Shown here one piece after another: positions 1 through 8,146 of a stretch of DNA of 64,000 nucleotides; position 1 is the first letter of the stretch; each line of letters starts with the position of its first letter. The position numbers were made by a program, and so were the translations under genes. The notes beneath the pieces were generated by a model. The model was not told the DNA's origin. It searched no databases and saw only the letters and a program-made list of their open reading frames with translations. Source of the stretch: Proelusimicrobium sp045612285 (GTDB lineage Bacteria; Elusimicrobiota; Elusimicrobia; Elusimicrobiales; Elusimicrobiaceae). The stretch spans positions 1 through 64,000 of the forward strand of contig JAZKYS010000014.1 of NCBI GenBank assembly GCA_045612285.1. Reading direction: 5' to 3'.

Positions 1-127
1 AAGACTTCGGATAGTTCCGCCCTAGCGGGCGTGGTCCCCTACTATACCTTGTCTTAAAGAAAATAAAAAATAGGGCGGCGCGGTTTCCCGCGCCTAAAAA
101 ATCCTCGCTAAATATCTGCTTCAGCTT
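1..127. repeat. Dispersed palindromic intergenic element
   Basis: This gene-free stretch is built from nested inverted repeats. A segment reading CTTCGGATAG, then a GC-rich hairpin, then CTATACCTTG is followed by AAAGAAAATAAAAAATAG and a second hairpin with GGCGCGG and CCGCGCC arms. The same order of blocks, with different hairpin stem sequences, occurs near 42.46-42.57 kb, and a looser version near 35.83 kb. Conservation of layout with changed stems suggests a REP-like or MITE-like family; no coding potential was seen. Confidence 0.6.
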
Positions 128-138
128 TTGGGCTATTT

Positions 139-600
139 TTAATAAAAATACATGCAATAGCCGCCTTCGTCACTAGGGCAGTTAGCAGGGGAAGTTTTAC
201 CTGTTTCTTGTTGACAAATTTTATTTAATATATCATTTGTATTACGAGAAAAAGCAATACATAATCTTTGCTGCGGGAAACTAGAGTAATCTAAATATTG
301 ATAATAGCGCATTTCTGTATTATTTATATTTGTGCTACAAGCAGCAGCAACTGCCCAAAGTCCACATCTAATATCATTAGGTATAGTAATATCTAAATCA
401 GTAAAATTAGAGGTATATTGTCCATTTGCCATATAATAAATTTCCTCGGCCTCGGCGATACTTTTTGCCATATTTTTTATTGTTGAAAATTTTGATTTGC
501 CAACTGCTACTTGATATTGCGGAACAGCGATAGCCGCTAAAATACCGATAATTAAAACTACAACAAGTAATTCAATTAATGTAAATGCTTTGTTTTTCAT
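139..600 (-). CDS. Type IV pilin-like protein (orphan prepilin)
   Basis: This 153-residue prepilin has a short leader MKNKA followed by FTLIELLVVVLIIGILAAIA, the class III signal that prepilin peptidase cleaves and N-methylates; the E at mature position 5 is present. The residue before the cleavage point is Ala, not the usual Gly. A conserved middle block (YYMANGQY, then LDI) is shared with the other pilins in the window, while the C-terminal half is unique and holds several Cys that could form a D-region disulfide. It stands alone, with no assembly ATPase, platform protein or secretin nearby. It could be a pilus subunit, a minor pseudopilin or a competence pilin; the sequence does not separate these. 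Confidence 0.9.
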   Translation of the reverse strand: MKNKAFTLIELLVVVLIIGILAAIAVPQYQVAVGKSKFSTIKNMAKSIAEAEEIYYMANGQYTSNFTDLDITIPNDIRCGLWAVAAACSTNINNTEMRYYQYLDYSSFPQQRLCIAFSRNTNDILNKICQQETGKTSPANCPSDEGGYCMYFY

Positions 601-639
601 TTCCTATTTTCTCCTATTTTTGTTTCCACTAATTCCCTG

Positions 640-659
640 CCCTTTTTCAAAGAAAAGGG
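640..659. repeat. Short inverted repeat, dispersed
   Basis: CCCTTTTTCAAAGAAAAGGG forms a hairpin in the leader of the first pilin gene. The same 20 bases recur at 60548-60567, where they sit close to another pilin locus and next to a different hairpin repeat. No gene is encoded here. Confidence 0.6.
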
Positions 660-692
660 GAAGGGTAGGGATGGGGTATTAATAAATTTGTC

Positions 693-717
693 ATCCCCGA
701 AGGTCGTAATCGGGGAT
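693..717 (-). repeat. ATTCCC/GGGAAT-type inverted repeat in pilin leader
   Basis: Arms ATCCCCGA and TCGGGGAT flank a 9-base loop. Read in the direction of the pilin gene it is GAGATCCCCGA, loop, TCGGGGATGAC. Close relatives occur at 3059-3084, 8090-8113, 36547-36571, 42986-43011 and 60504-60528. Five of the six lie in pilin 5' leaders and all have the same orientation relative to the gene. Confidence 0.65.
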
Positions 718-753
718 CTCGTCCTTTTTGTTTTTATTTTCCCACCTATTCAA

Positions 754-781
754 ATTTTATTTTTTTTTTTTTGAAAATCAA
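754..781 (-). promoter_or_regulatory. Pilin promoter with A13 spacer
   Basis: On the coding strand a -35-like TTGATT is followed by TTC plus thirteen A (16 bp in all) and a -10-like TAAAAT. The same arrangement with the same flanks precedes the pilins at 2475, 36068 and 61019. The homopolymer makes up nearly the whole spacer, so a change in its length would change -35/-10 spacing. Activity is inferred from consensus only. Confidence 0.5.
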
Positions 782-860
782 GTAAAATTTTTACGACGGA
801 GAAAATTTTAATTTCATTTTAACAGGGCTTAAATGTTTTTTAATTGTTTTTTAGAAGTAA

Positions 861-896
861 AAATAAAAAAACCTCTCAAAAAATTGAGAAGTTTTT
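861..896 (-). terminator. Intrinsic terminator of the MarC gene
   Basis: On the minus strand the stem TTCTCAA/TTGAGAG is followed by GTTTTTTTATTTTT, just past the stop codon of the MarC-family gene. Confidence 0.6.
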
Positions 897-917
897 AATA
901 ACTTAAATTACTGGAAA

Positions 918-1601
918 TTATTTTAAAGTATGAACAAATTGCGGGTCAAATAAATTTGGTATAAGTTGGGCTATACCTTCAATAGCAAATTGTGCGGCGA
1001 TAGCACACAAAATAAGACCCATCGTTCTTGACACAATTTGCATACCGTTATGGCCCAAAATTTTGCTTACCCAGCGTGATAAAGACAAGATTATCCCGAT
1101 AATATAACAAGCAGCGGCAAGGGCCACAATCATAAAGAAAGTGGTTAGTCCGCTTTCACTTCTTTGTGAATACAAAATGACGGTTGTTATTGCGCCCGGA
1201 CCTACAAATATAGGTATTGCCACCGGCACAATAATACTGCTGAGTTTTTGTTTTGCTTGCATAAAAGGACTTATATTAGGTGCTTGGGTTTGCAAGGTAG
1301 AGTTGTCAAATTTCGGCTTACCGTGCAGCATTCTTATACCAATCATCATAAGCAAAATTGCCCCGGCAATTCTAAATGCGGGTATTGTTATACCGAACAT
1401 TCCCAAAAACGGCTGCCCCACAAAATAAAAGAAAGTTGCAATAACAAAAATCGTTGCGGACATTAAACGCGCAAGATTTTTTTGAACTTCCAAAGTTTCT
1501 TCGCTTACATGTTGCAAAAATATAGGCACATTGCCGATAGGGTTTAAGATAGCGAGCATCGCTATAAAAAAGTTTAAAACTAAATGTAAATCTAAATGCA
1601 T
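918..1601 (-). CDS. MarC family integral membrane protein
   Basis: This 227-residue, very hydrophobic protein has about six predicted membrane segments. The start LHLVLNFFIAMLAILNPIGN with the NPIGNVPIF motif and the second-half PLAIPxxxGPGAI-like stretch (here PVAIPIFVGPGAITTVIL) are typical of the MarC/NAAT family, whose length is usually 200-230. Substrates of the family are poorly defined; some members have been linked to amino acid transport. It acts in the inner membrane. The gene stands alone, with its own terminator downstream. No clear Shine-Dalgarno precedes the ATG. Confidence 0.85.
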   Translation of the reverse strand: MHLDLHLVLNFFIAMLAILNPIGNVPIFLQHVSEETLEVQKNLARLMSATIFVIATFFYFVGQPFLGMFGITIPAFRIAGAILLMMIGIRMLHGKPKFDNSTLQTQAPNISPFMQAKQKLSSIIVPVAIPIFVGPGAITTVILYSQRSESGLTTFFMIVALAAACYIIGIILSLSRWVSKILGHNGMQIVSRTMGLILCAIAAQFAIEGIAQLIPNLFDPQFVHTLK

Positions 1602-1737
1602 ATTCTTATTTTTATTTAAAATTTGTTTTATCTATATTTTGTTTTCTCAAACTCACACATCGCTACGCCTTTGAGGGTTAGCAAAGTGTTATATTTGCTC
1701 TATTGCGTTTACTAGTTATTTTTCGTTTTGAGTTGTT

Positions 1738-2133
1738 CCAGGGTTCGCCTTCCGGTAAAATCTCTGACGAGATTTTCCTGCAGGCCGGGCTCGCGATGTT
1801 CGCCTTTTGCTTCGCAAAAACTCACATAACGCTCCGCCTTTCTCACCCTGCCGCGCATAAAGCAGTTTATGCGCTACCGCCATTTTTATAAAGAGCAAAT
1901 GTTTTCTCTAACTACTTCATTAAAAATGGGCAGTACAGAATGTTCGCCTTCCGGTAAAATTTCTGACGAAATTTTCCTGCAGGCCGGACTCGCGGTTTTT
2001 GCCTTGCTTCGCAAACAAAAACATCGCTCTGTCTTTCTCACCCTGTCGCGCATAAAGCAGTTTATGCGCTACTGCCATTTTTATAAAGAGCAAATGTTTT
2101 CTCTAACTACTTCATTAAAAATGGGCAGTACAG
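1738..2133. repeat. Tandem ~195-bp duplication ending in the tRNA-Val 3' end
   Basis: Two copies (about 1743-1938 and 1942-2133) follow each other with a period of 195-199 bp. Each contains a hairpin starting CCGGTAAAAT, the perfect hairpin GCGCATAAA-GCAG-TTTATGCGC, a stretch ATAAAGAGCAAATG, and finally TGGGCAGTACAG. In the second copy this last motif is the true 3' end of the tRNA-Val gene; in the first it is a detached 12-bp copy of it. Open frames across this region follow the repeat and look like artefacts. Confidence 0.8.
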
Positions 2134-2194
2134 GGTTCGAACCTGTGGCCTTCCGCGTGTGAGGCGGACGCGCTACCACTGCGCCAACTGCCCA
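2122..2194 (-). tRNA. tRNA-Val (anticodon CAC)
   Basis: The reverse complement folds into a full cloverleaf: acceptor TGGGCAG/CTGCCCA, anticodon stem TCCGC/GCGGA with loop CTCACAC (anticodon CAC), and T arm ACAGG-TTCGAAC-CCTGT. CCA is not encoded. Its 3' end abuts a tandem repeat, and its 5' side is followed by two degenerate tRNA-like fragments. Confidence 0.93.
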
Positions 2195-2224
2195 ATGCTT
2201 AATCTATGTTTTTCATTTCTTTTG

Positions 2225-2392
2225 GGCTTCGTGGTCAGCGCGCCCGCGTTCGGCGGACGAATTTAATTTAGTAAGCACTGCGCCCACTGCCCGTTTTACT
2301 TCTTTACAAATTTTTATTTATCTAGGCTTCGTGGCCAGCGCGTCCGCATTTCGGCGGACGATTTAATTTAGTAAGCACTGCGCCAACTGCCC
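2225..2392 (-). repeat. Two tandem tRNA-Val-derived relics
   Basis: Two ~68-bp units (2225-2292 and 2325-2392) are spaced 100 bp apart. On the minus strand each carries GGGCAGTTGGCGCAGTG (nucleotides 2-18 of the tRNA-Val gene; the unit at 2225 has one change), then an unrelated AT stretch CTTACTAAATTAAAT, then CGTCCGCC and GCGGAC-like pieces of the anticodon arm. They cannot fold as functional tRNAs because the D arm is broken and the T arm is absent. Confidence 0.7.
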
Positions 2393-2474
2393 AAAAAAAC
2401 ATTAAAAATACAAAAAATATAAAGAACTACTATATATATTTTATCATATTAGAAGAATAATGTGTTTTTGTGTA

Positions 2475-2987
2475 TTAATAATACCAATCATAGTTTACAT
2501 CAGCAGAAGAAGGAGAGTCTTTTCTGGTTTCTTCTTTGCAAAGCTGATTTTGTATGGAATTTAAATCTTTATTGGTAGCTCTGCAAACCCTGCTAGAAGC
2601 GAGGTATTTAGAATTTTTGAGATAGGCATAATAATTCATTCCATAGTCTGCATTTGAACAAGCAGATCGGCTTCCCCATTGGTCGTCTGCTATCCAACAA
2701 GCCCCCCAAGGGTAGAAGCGGGTTTCGCCTGTATCGTCAGCAATAATTTTTGTATGATCTCTGGGCATAGAAATATCCAAATCGTCAAAGCGAACGGCAT
2801 ATTTTCCATTGGCAAGGTAGTAAGCTTCCTGAGCATTAGCTAAAGAATTTGCCATAGTTTTTAATTGCACAAATCTGCTTTTAACAACAGCTTTTTGATA
2901 TTGCGGAACAGCAATTGCGGCAAGTATGCCGATAATTAATACAACTACAAGTAATTCAATTAAGGTAAAACCTTTTTTTGTAAACAT
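2475..2987 (-). CDS. Type IV pilin-like protein (orphan prepilin)
   Basis: A 170-residue prepilin with leader MFTKKG before FTLIELLVVVLIIGILAAIA; here the residue before the cleavage site is the classical Gly. The shared block AQEAYYLANGKYAVRFDDLDI is followed by an individual C-terminal domain with four Cys and a terminal aromatic run. GGAG seven bases before the ATG fixes the start. The leader carries a hairpin near 3013-3040, an ATTCC-type inverted repeat at 3059-3084, and an A13-spacer promoter. Confidence 0.9.
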   Translation of the reverse strand: MFTKKGFTLIELLVVVLIIGILAAIAVPQYQKAVVKSRFVQLKTMANSLANAQEAYYLANGKYAVRFDDLDISMPRDHTKIIADDTGETRFYPWGACWIADDQWGSRSACSNADYGMNYYAYLKNSKYLASSRVCRATNKDLNSIQNQLCKEETRKDSPSSADVNYDWYY

Positions 2988-3012
2988 ATTTTTTCTCCAT
3001 TTTGACAGGAAT

Positions 3013-3084
3013 AGATGCTGAGTAAAAACACCTAAGCATGACGAATAATAAAATCGTCATTCCGGAAGGTTTTTTGTCCGGAAT
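3013..3084 (-). repeat. Two leader hairpins of the pilin at 2475
   Basis: The first hairpin (3013-3040; arms ATGCTGAG and CTAAGCAT around TAAAAACAC) matches the hairpins in two other pilin leaders at 8029-8056 and 42927-42951. The second (3059-3084; ATTCCGGA/TCCGGAAT) belongs to the ATTCCC-type family. Both lie between promoter and Shine-Dalgarno, so they would be transcribed. Confidence 0.55.
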
Positions 3085-3107
3085 CTCTCCTTTTTTAATA
3101 TACTTAA

Positions 3108-3135
3108 ATTTTATTTTTTTTTTTTTGAAAATCAA
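3108..3135 (-). promoter_or_regulatory. Pilin promoter with A13 spacer
   Basis: The coding strand reads TTGATT, a 16-bp spacer consisting of TTC plus A13, then TAAAAT. It matches base for base the promoter-like elements at 754-781 and 61596-61623. Confidence 0.5.
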
Positions 3136-3288
3136 GCTAAAATTTACGACGAGAAACTGTTTTTTTACCGACAGAGAGTTTTATTTTTTGGCACAATAAA
3201 AACGGTTGCTATATTTAAACAAGACAAAAAAACTTTAAACATAACAACCGCAAAAACTATTTTAAAAATTTATTTTTATTTTTTTATT

Positions 3289-3834
3289 TTATTTCAAAAA
3301 AGTTTTTAAATATAAAAGTGCAATAATTGTTTTTGAATCTTTTATTTTGCCTTTTTTAATATAATCTAAACTTTGCTTTAAGGTAAGTTCCTTTGTGTTT
3401 ACAAATTCATCATCGTCTAAATGCTGTTTACCTTTTTTAAGGTTTTTTGCCAGATAAATGTGTAAAATCTCGGTAGAAAAAGCAACAGAGGGATGAAAAG
3501 ATAACATTTTTTCCCATTTTGTTGCAGAAAAACCTGTTTCCTCGGCAAGTTCTGCTTTGGCGCAGGCAAGGGGGGATTGTTTAGGTTTTAATTTTCCTGC
3601 CGGAATTTCTAAAGTTATTTTACCCACGGGGTAGCGGTATTGTTCCACAAAAATTATTTTGCCCTCTTTTGTTAAAGGCACAACTGCGCTTGCGCCCGGA
3701 TGTTTTGTATAAACACGGCTTGCTTTTTGGCCGTTTATCAGTTTTACCTGGTCCTCATAAAAACTGATAACTCCGTCATAAATTTTCTTTTGACTTACTT
3801 TTTTTTCTGTTAGTTTGCTATAATATTTAGGCAT
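3289..3834 (-). CDS. Nudix hydrolase, ADP-ribose pyrophosphatase-like
   Basis: This family hydrolyses nucleoside diphosphate sugars such as ADP-ribose. The Nudix box is visible as GKLKPKQ...AELAEETGF, but the usual first Glu is Gln and the Arg of REUxEE is Ala; the metal-binding ELAEE core is intact. Upstream VEQYRYPVGKITLEIPAGK is typical of the NudF/YqkG group. I start at the ATG at 3834 (181 residues) because AAAGGAG lies before it, whereas an in-frame ATG seven codons upstream has no ribosome site and would overlap the Shine-Dalgarno. It is divergent from dnaE. Substrate is inferred from the family. Confidence 0.82.
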   Translation of the reverse strand: MPKYYSKLTEKKVSQKKIYDGVISFYEDQVKLINGQKASRVYTKHPGASAVVPLTKEGKIIFVEQYRYPVGKITLEIPAGKLKPKQSPLACAKAELAEETGFSATKWEKMLSFHPSVAFSTEILHIYLAKNLKKGKQHLDDDEFVNTKELTLKQSLDYIKKGKIKDSKTIIALLYLKTFLK

Positions 3835-3889
3835 AGGTCTTAAAACTCCTTTCAAAGTTTTAATATATTTTATCTTTTTTGGTGTAAAT

Positions 3890-6800
3890 ATGGCGCAGTT
3901 TGTTCATCTTCACAATCATACAGAATATTCTTTGCTAGACGGTATGCTTCGCATTTCAAGCATAAAGCCTGGTTCTTTTTTACAAACTTTAGCTGCGCAA
4001 AAAGTGCCCGCTATGGCTATGACGGACCACGGCAATATGTATGGCGCACGCGAATTTTATAAAAACACCAAAGCCCTTGGCATAAAACCGATAATCGGGT
4101 GCGAATTTTATATAACTCCTCTAAAATATACGCAAATAGAAAAAGATATAAAGAATAATCATATAACAATTTTAGCTAAAGATATGAATGGATACCGCAA
4201 TTTAATGGAGTTAAACTCTACGGCGTGGGTTGACGGTTTTTATTATAAACCGCGTATAGATTTTGATTTACTTAAAGAACATAAAGAAGGCCTTATCGTT
4301 TTATCCGGTTGTTTACAAGGTTTGCTTGCCCAAACCGCCCTAAAAAAAGGGGAAGAAGAAGCCATAAAACTTGCCTTAAAATATCGCGATACTTTTGGTG
4401 CGGAAAATTATTATATAGAAATTATGGACCACGGCATCGCAGAAGAGCAAGCCGCCCTAAAAGTTCTTTTAGAAGTTTCCAAAAAAACAGGTATACCTTT
4501 GGTTGCCACCAATGACTGCCACTACGAAAAACGCGAAGATTGGCAAGCCCACGATATCCACATTTGTATTGCCACCGGCAGCACGCTTGATGATAAAGAC
4601 CGTTTTAAAATGGATACTCACGAATTATTTTTTAAATCTCCTGACGAAATGGCAAAACTTTTTAGTTTTGCGCCCGAATCTTTAAAAAACACTCTTGAAA
4701 TAGCCGAAAAATGTAATTTGGAATTTAAAGAAGACGGCTTTGTTATGCCGGATTTCCCAATCCCTGCCGAATTTAAAAATCACGCTGAATATTTGCGCCA
4801 TTGTTGTATAACCGGTTTAAAGAAAAAATTAAAAACTGATACTATCCCCGAAGAATATATGCAGCGTCTTGATTATGAATTAAAAGTCATAACAGATATG
4901 GGTTTTGCCGTATATTTCTTAATCGTAGCAGATTTTATCGGTTATGCAAGAAGCCAAGATATTCCAATAGGCCCCGGCCGCGGTAGCGGGGCAGGCTCTT
5001 TGGTGGCATACAGTATTGATATTACGCGCGTTGACCCTTTAAAAAATAAACTTCTTTTTGAACGCTTTTTAAACCCCGACCGCGTAAGTATGCCTGATTT
5101 GGATATTGATATTTCTGATGCCGGGCGCGAAGAAGTTATCAATTATATGCGCCGCAAATACGGCGTAAAAAATGTTGCAAGCATTATTACTTTTGGAACA
5201 ATGAAAGCCAAACTTGCCTTAAAAGATACCGCAAGAGTTATGGGTTTTGAACCGGCAGAAGCAAACCGCCTTTCCAAACTTATTCCCGATGATCTTAAAG
5301 CAACAATTTCCGGCGCGATGGAAACCAACCCCGAAGTTAAAAGCGAAATCAGCAAAAATCCAAAAGTAAAACAACTTTTCAATTATGCGACAAAAATAGA
5401 AGGCCTTAAAAGGCATACCGGTGTTCACGCTTCGGGCGTTTTGGTAACAAAGGAAGAAGTTACAAAATATACTCCGCTTGCCAAAGGGGCCAAAGATATT
5501 ATTACCACGCAATACGAAGGCAACACCGTTTCGGATATGGGCCTTTTGAAAATTGACTTTTTAGGCCTTCGCACTTTAACCGTTATTGATAATGCGGTAA
5601 AACTTATTAAAAAATTACGCGGAATAGATATTGATATTGCCAATATCCCGACGGACGATAAAAAAACTTTTGAACTTTTAGACCGAGCCGAAACAACTTG
5701 TGTGTTCCAACTTGAAAGCGGCGGTATGAAAGATCTAGTCCGCCGTATGCATCCATCTGTTTTCAGTGATATTTCAGCTCTCGTTGCGCTTTACCGCCCG
5801 GGTCCTATGCAAAGCGGTATGCTTGATAGTTTTGTCAAACGCAAAAACGGGCAGGAAAAAATTACCTTTGAACATAAATTATTAGAACCGATTTTGAGCG
5901 AAACTTACGGCACTCTGATTTATCAAGAACAAATTATGGAAACAGCCAAACGCTTAAGCGGTTTTACTCCTGGCGAGGCCGACACCCTGCGCAAAGCAAT
6001 GGGTAAAAAGAAAATTGATATTATGGAAAAATTCCGCCCCAAATTTATTGAAGGAGGGCAGAAAAACGGCGTAAGCGAAAAAATTACCAAAAAGCTTTTT
6101 GACCAAATGGCAAAATTTGCCGAATACGGCTTTAATAAATCTCACTCGGTTGCCTATGCTTTGGTGGCCTATCAAACTGCTTATTTAAAGGCAAATTATC
6201 CGATAGAATTTATGTGTAGTGCCCTTACAAACGAAATTGGGCACAATGCCATTGGTTCTTCAGACAAAGAAAATAAAATTGTTACCTATCTTGAAGAAGC
6301 GCGCAAAATGGGTTTTGAAATTTTACCGCCCGATATCCAACATTCCGAAGAAGCCTTCAGCGTAGAAAAAACTAAAGACGGTAAAGAAGCAATAAGAATT
6401 GGCCTTATGGCAATTAAAAATATTGGTGATGAAGTTTGTGAAAGTATTGTCCAGACGCGTCAAAAAGGTGGCGAGTTTAAAGATTTTATGGATGTTTGCT
6501 CAAGAATAGATTTAGAAGCAACAAATAAACGCTGCTTTGAATGCCTTATAAAAGCCGGTGTTTTTGATAGCCTTTATCCAAATATGCCGGCGCAGGAATC
6601 CAGGGCAAATCTTCTTGCTAATTTTGAAAAACTTGTTGATAAGGCAAACACAATAAATAAAGAAAAAAAAGATGCAACTTTTAGTTTATTTGGCGATGAA
6701 ATTATAAATGTTGTTAGCACAAAAGAAGAGGCCTTAAAACCCGCTCCTCCTTTATCAAAAGCAACTTTGCTTAATTATGAGAAAGAAGTTCTGGGCCTTT

Positions 6801-7384
6801 ATTTATCTGGGCATCCTTTGGCAAAATATTCCCGTCATTTAGATAAACTTGTTCAAATGAAAATTGCCGATATAGAAAAAAAATCCATCCGCGGCCATGT
6901 GGAAGTTGCGGGTATTGTTTCCCGTCTTAAAAAACGCCAAACAAAAAACAAAGATAATTGGGCCCAGATGGTTATAGAAGATGAACAGCAAAGCATTAAC
7001 TGTAATATTTTCAGTCGTGCTTGGGCAACGCTTAATGGCAAAATAAATATTAATGATATTGTAATTGTAAGCGGGGATATCCGCGGGGATGAACTTTCCG
7101 CCAAGCCGGAAATTGTTGTTTCTTCAGTTCAACCTCTTTTAAATTTAATTGCTGCCAAAGCAAAGAAATTAATTATTCGTTTACCGGCCAATTTACCGCA
7201 AGAAAAACTTTTTGAGTTAAAAACCCTGCTAACAGCCGCAAAAGGTTTTTGCGAGGTTTCCCTTGTTTTACAAGAGGGGGATAAGCAAACTTTTATTAGC
7301 CTTTCAAATCGTATAATGCTACATAAGGCTTTAATAGATTTCTTAGACGAGAATTTGCCCCCAAATTCCTGGGATTTTGAGTAA
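3890..7384 (+). CDS. dnaE: DNA polymerase III alpha subunit
   Basis: The 1164-residue replicative polymerase has the usual DnaE length. It begins with the PHP domain (HLHNHTEYSLLDG), followed by the polymerase palm and fingers: GPGRGSGAGSLVAY near residue 365 and PDLDIDISD near 405 carry the catalytic acidic residues. The helix-hairpin-helix/OB C-terminal half holds VEVAGIVSRLKKRQTKNKDN. It binds the beta clamp and the DnaX clamp loader, which is encoded at 45.4 kb. No strong Shine-Dalgarno is seen (GGTG nearby). It is monocistronic by spacing. Confidence 0.97.
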   Translation: MAQFVHLHNHTEYSLLDGMLRISSIKPGSFLQTLAAQKVPAMAMTDHGNMYGAREFYKNTKALGIKPIIGCEFYITPLKYTQIEKDIKNNHITILAKDMNGYRNLMELNSTAWVDGFYYKPRIDFDLLKEHKEGLIVLSGCLQGLLAQTALKKGEEEAIKLALKYRDTFGAENYYIEIMDHGIAEEQAALKVLLEVSKKTGIPLVATNDCHYEKREDWQAHDIHICIATGSTLDDKDRFKMDTHELFFKSPDEMAKLFSFAPESLKNTLEIAEKCNLEFKEDGFVMPDFPIPAEFKNHAEYLRHCCITGLKKKLKTDTIPEEYMQRLDYELKVITDMGFAVYFLIVADFIGYARSQDIPIGPGRGSGAGSLVAYSIDITRVDPLKNKLLFERFLNPDRVSMPDLDIDISDAGREEVINYMRRKYGVKNVASIITFGTMKAKLALKDTARVMGFEPAEANRLSKLIPDDLKATISGAMETNPEVKSEISKNPKVKQLFNYATKIEGLKRHTGVHASGVLVTKEEVTKYTPLAKGAKDIITTQYEGNTVSDMGLLKIDFLGLRTLTVIDNAVKLIKKLRGIDIDIANIPTDDKKTFELLDRAETTCVFQLESGGMKDLVRRMHPSVFSDISALVALYRPGPMQSGMLDSFVKRKNGQEKITFEHKLLEPILSETYGTLIYQEQIMETAKRLSGFTPGEADTLRKAMGKKKIDIMEKFRPKFIEGGQKNGVSEKITKKLFDQMAKFAEYGFNKSHSVAYALVAYQTAYLKANYPIEFMCSALTNEIGHNAIGSSDKENKIVTYLEEARKMGFEILPPDIQHSEEAFSVEKTKDGKEAIRIGLMAIKNIGDEVCESIVQTRQKGGEFKDFMDVCSRIDLEATNKRCFECLIKAGVFDSLYPNMPAQESRANLLANFEKLVDKANTINKEKKDATFSLFGDEIINVVSTKEEALKPAPPLSKATLLNYEKEVLGLYLSGHPLAKYSRHLDKLVQMKIADIEKKSIRGHVEVAGIVSRLKKRQTKNKDNWAQMVIEDEQQSINCNIFSRAWATLNGKININDIVIVSGDIRGDELSAKPEIVVSSVQPLLNLIAAKAKKLIIRLPANLPQEKLFELKTLLTAAKGFCEVSLVLQEGDKQTFISLSNRIMLHKALIDFLDENLPPNSWDFE

Positions 7385-7434
7385 AATTTTGCCTCTCTTC
7401 TAAGAACTTTACTGAAAACCGACTAAAAAAACAC

Positions 7435-7463
7435 TTGCATTACTTAAAAATATTTATTACACT
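7435..7463 (+). promoter_or_regulatory. Sigma-70 type promoter of small gene
   Basis: TTGCAT, a 17-bp spacer and TACACT lie about 45 bp upstream of the ATG at 7509, which also has AAGGAG at good distance. Confidence 0.6.
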
Positions 7464-7508
7464 TTTCTCATAGGGCAACTAGCCCGAATTTAAGTAAGGA
7501 GAAATACC

Positions 7509-7733
7509 ATGGCAGAAAAAGTTACCAAACTCGGTGTTGAAAGAGAAGAAGGTTTTTTATATTACATCGATAAAGACGGCGATGTATCCAGAGTCCCGAT
7601 GGCTCGCGGCGGCAAAAAAGGCGGCAAAGCAAAAAAAGTCGCAAAAGCCGGCATTAAAAAAGAAAAAGGATATCTCTATTTCTTAGATAAGAAAGGTGAT
7701 GTCTCCAGAGCCAAAATGGTAAACGCAAAATAA
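7509..7733 (+). CDS. Small basic protein with a duplicated motif
   Basis: This 74-residue protein contains two copies of one motif: REEGFLYYIDKDGDVSRVPM (residues 12-31) and KEKGYLYFLDKKGDVSRAKM, joined by a Gly/Lys-rich linker GGKKGGKAKK. It has no signal peptide or membrane segment and is strongly basic, which would fit nucleic-acid or ribosome association, but that is inference. A well-formed promoter, a strong AAGGAG site and an intrinsic terminator make a short, self-contained unit typical of a highly expressed small protein. I do not recognise a characterised family. Confidence 0.75.
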   Translation: MAEKVTKLGVEREEGFLYYIDKDGDVSRVPMARGGKKGGKAKKVAKAGIKKEKGYLYFLDKKGDVSRAKMVNAK

Positions 7734-7751
7734 GCGTTATATAAAAAATTT

Positions 7752-7788
7752 AAAGCCCCGTTTCTTTTTAGAAGTGGGGCTTTATTTT
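7752..7788 (+). terminator. Intrinsic terminator
   Basis: AAAGCCCC and GGGGCTTT form the stem after the small gene at 7509, followed by ATTTTAT. Confidence 0.8.
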
Positions 7789-7981
7789 ATGTCTTTGTGG
7801 CGATTTCCCTTTTTTTTATTTTTTAAAGATTTAGGATATTCTAGCCTACCGGTTTCTTGTTTTATAGTGCTTTTCCAGAATAGTTTTTTCTAATAGAAAA
7901 AGCTAGTAAAAACTATCTCCGAAATATTGCAAAAAGATTTGCTCTGTTTATTTTCCCACTTCGAAAGATTTTTGTTCGGAC

Positions 7982-8113
7982 TTGTTTTATTTTTTTTTTT
8001 TTGATAAACTGACTTTATGAAGTAAAGTTATACTGAGGTGTTTTTTTCTCAGTATATCTTCTTATTTTTAAAAAATAAAATCGGTATAGATTCCGGCAAA
8101 GACTTTCCGGAAT
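7982..8113 (+). promoter_or_regulatory. Pilin leader: T13 tract, hairpin and inverted repeat
   Basis: TTGTTT, then TA, thirteen T and GA (17 bp), then TAAACT could be a promoter whose spacer is the homopolymer. An alternative reading uses TTGATA at the end of the tract. Downstream are a perfect hairpin TATACTGAG/CTCAGTATA (8029-8056) and an ATTCCGG/CCGGAAT repeat (8090-8113) just before the ribosome site. The arrangement is nearly the same before the pilin at 43035. The rest of 7789-7981 is AT-rich, with a degenerate copy of the TTTGCTCTG repeat. Confidence 0.5.
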
Positions 8114-8146
8114 AACAAATGAACAAAAGGAAAAAAAGGAAAGTTT

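Noticed and set aside
139..600. Type II secretion pseudopilin (GspG) assignment for the pilins
   Set aside because: No Gsp operon, and the C-terminal regions lack the GspG pattern; the general pilin-like call is safer.
1703..2162. Open frames of 60-97 codons over the tRNA-Val repeat region
   Set aside because: They run through the tandem repeat and tRNA gene, overlap on both strands, and have no ribosome sites.
1738..2392. Prophage or integrative element at tRNA-Val
   Set aside because: A detached tRNA end is present but no integrase or phage gene lies nearby; only short repeats separate the copies.
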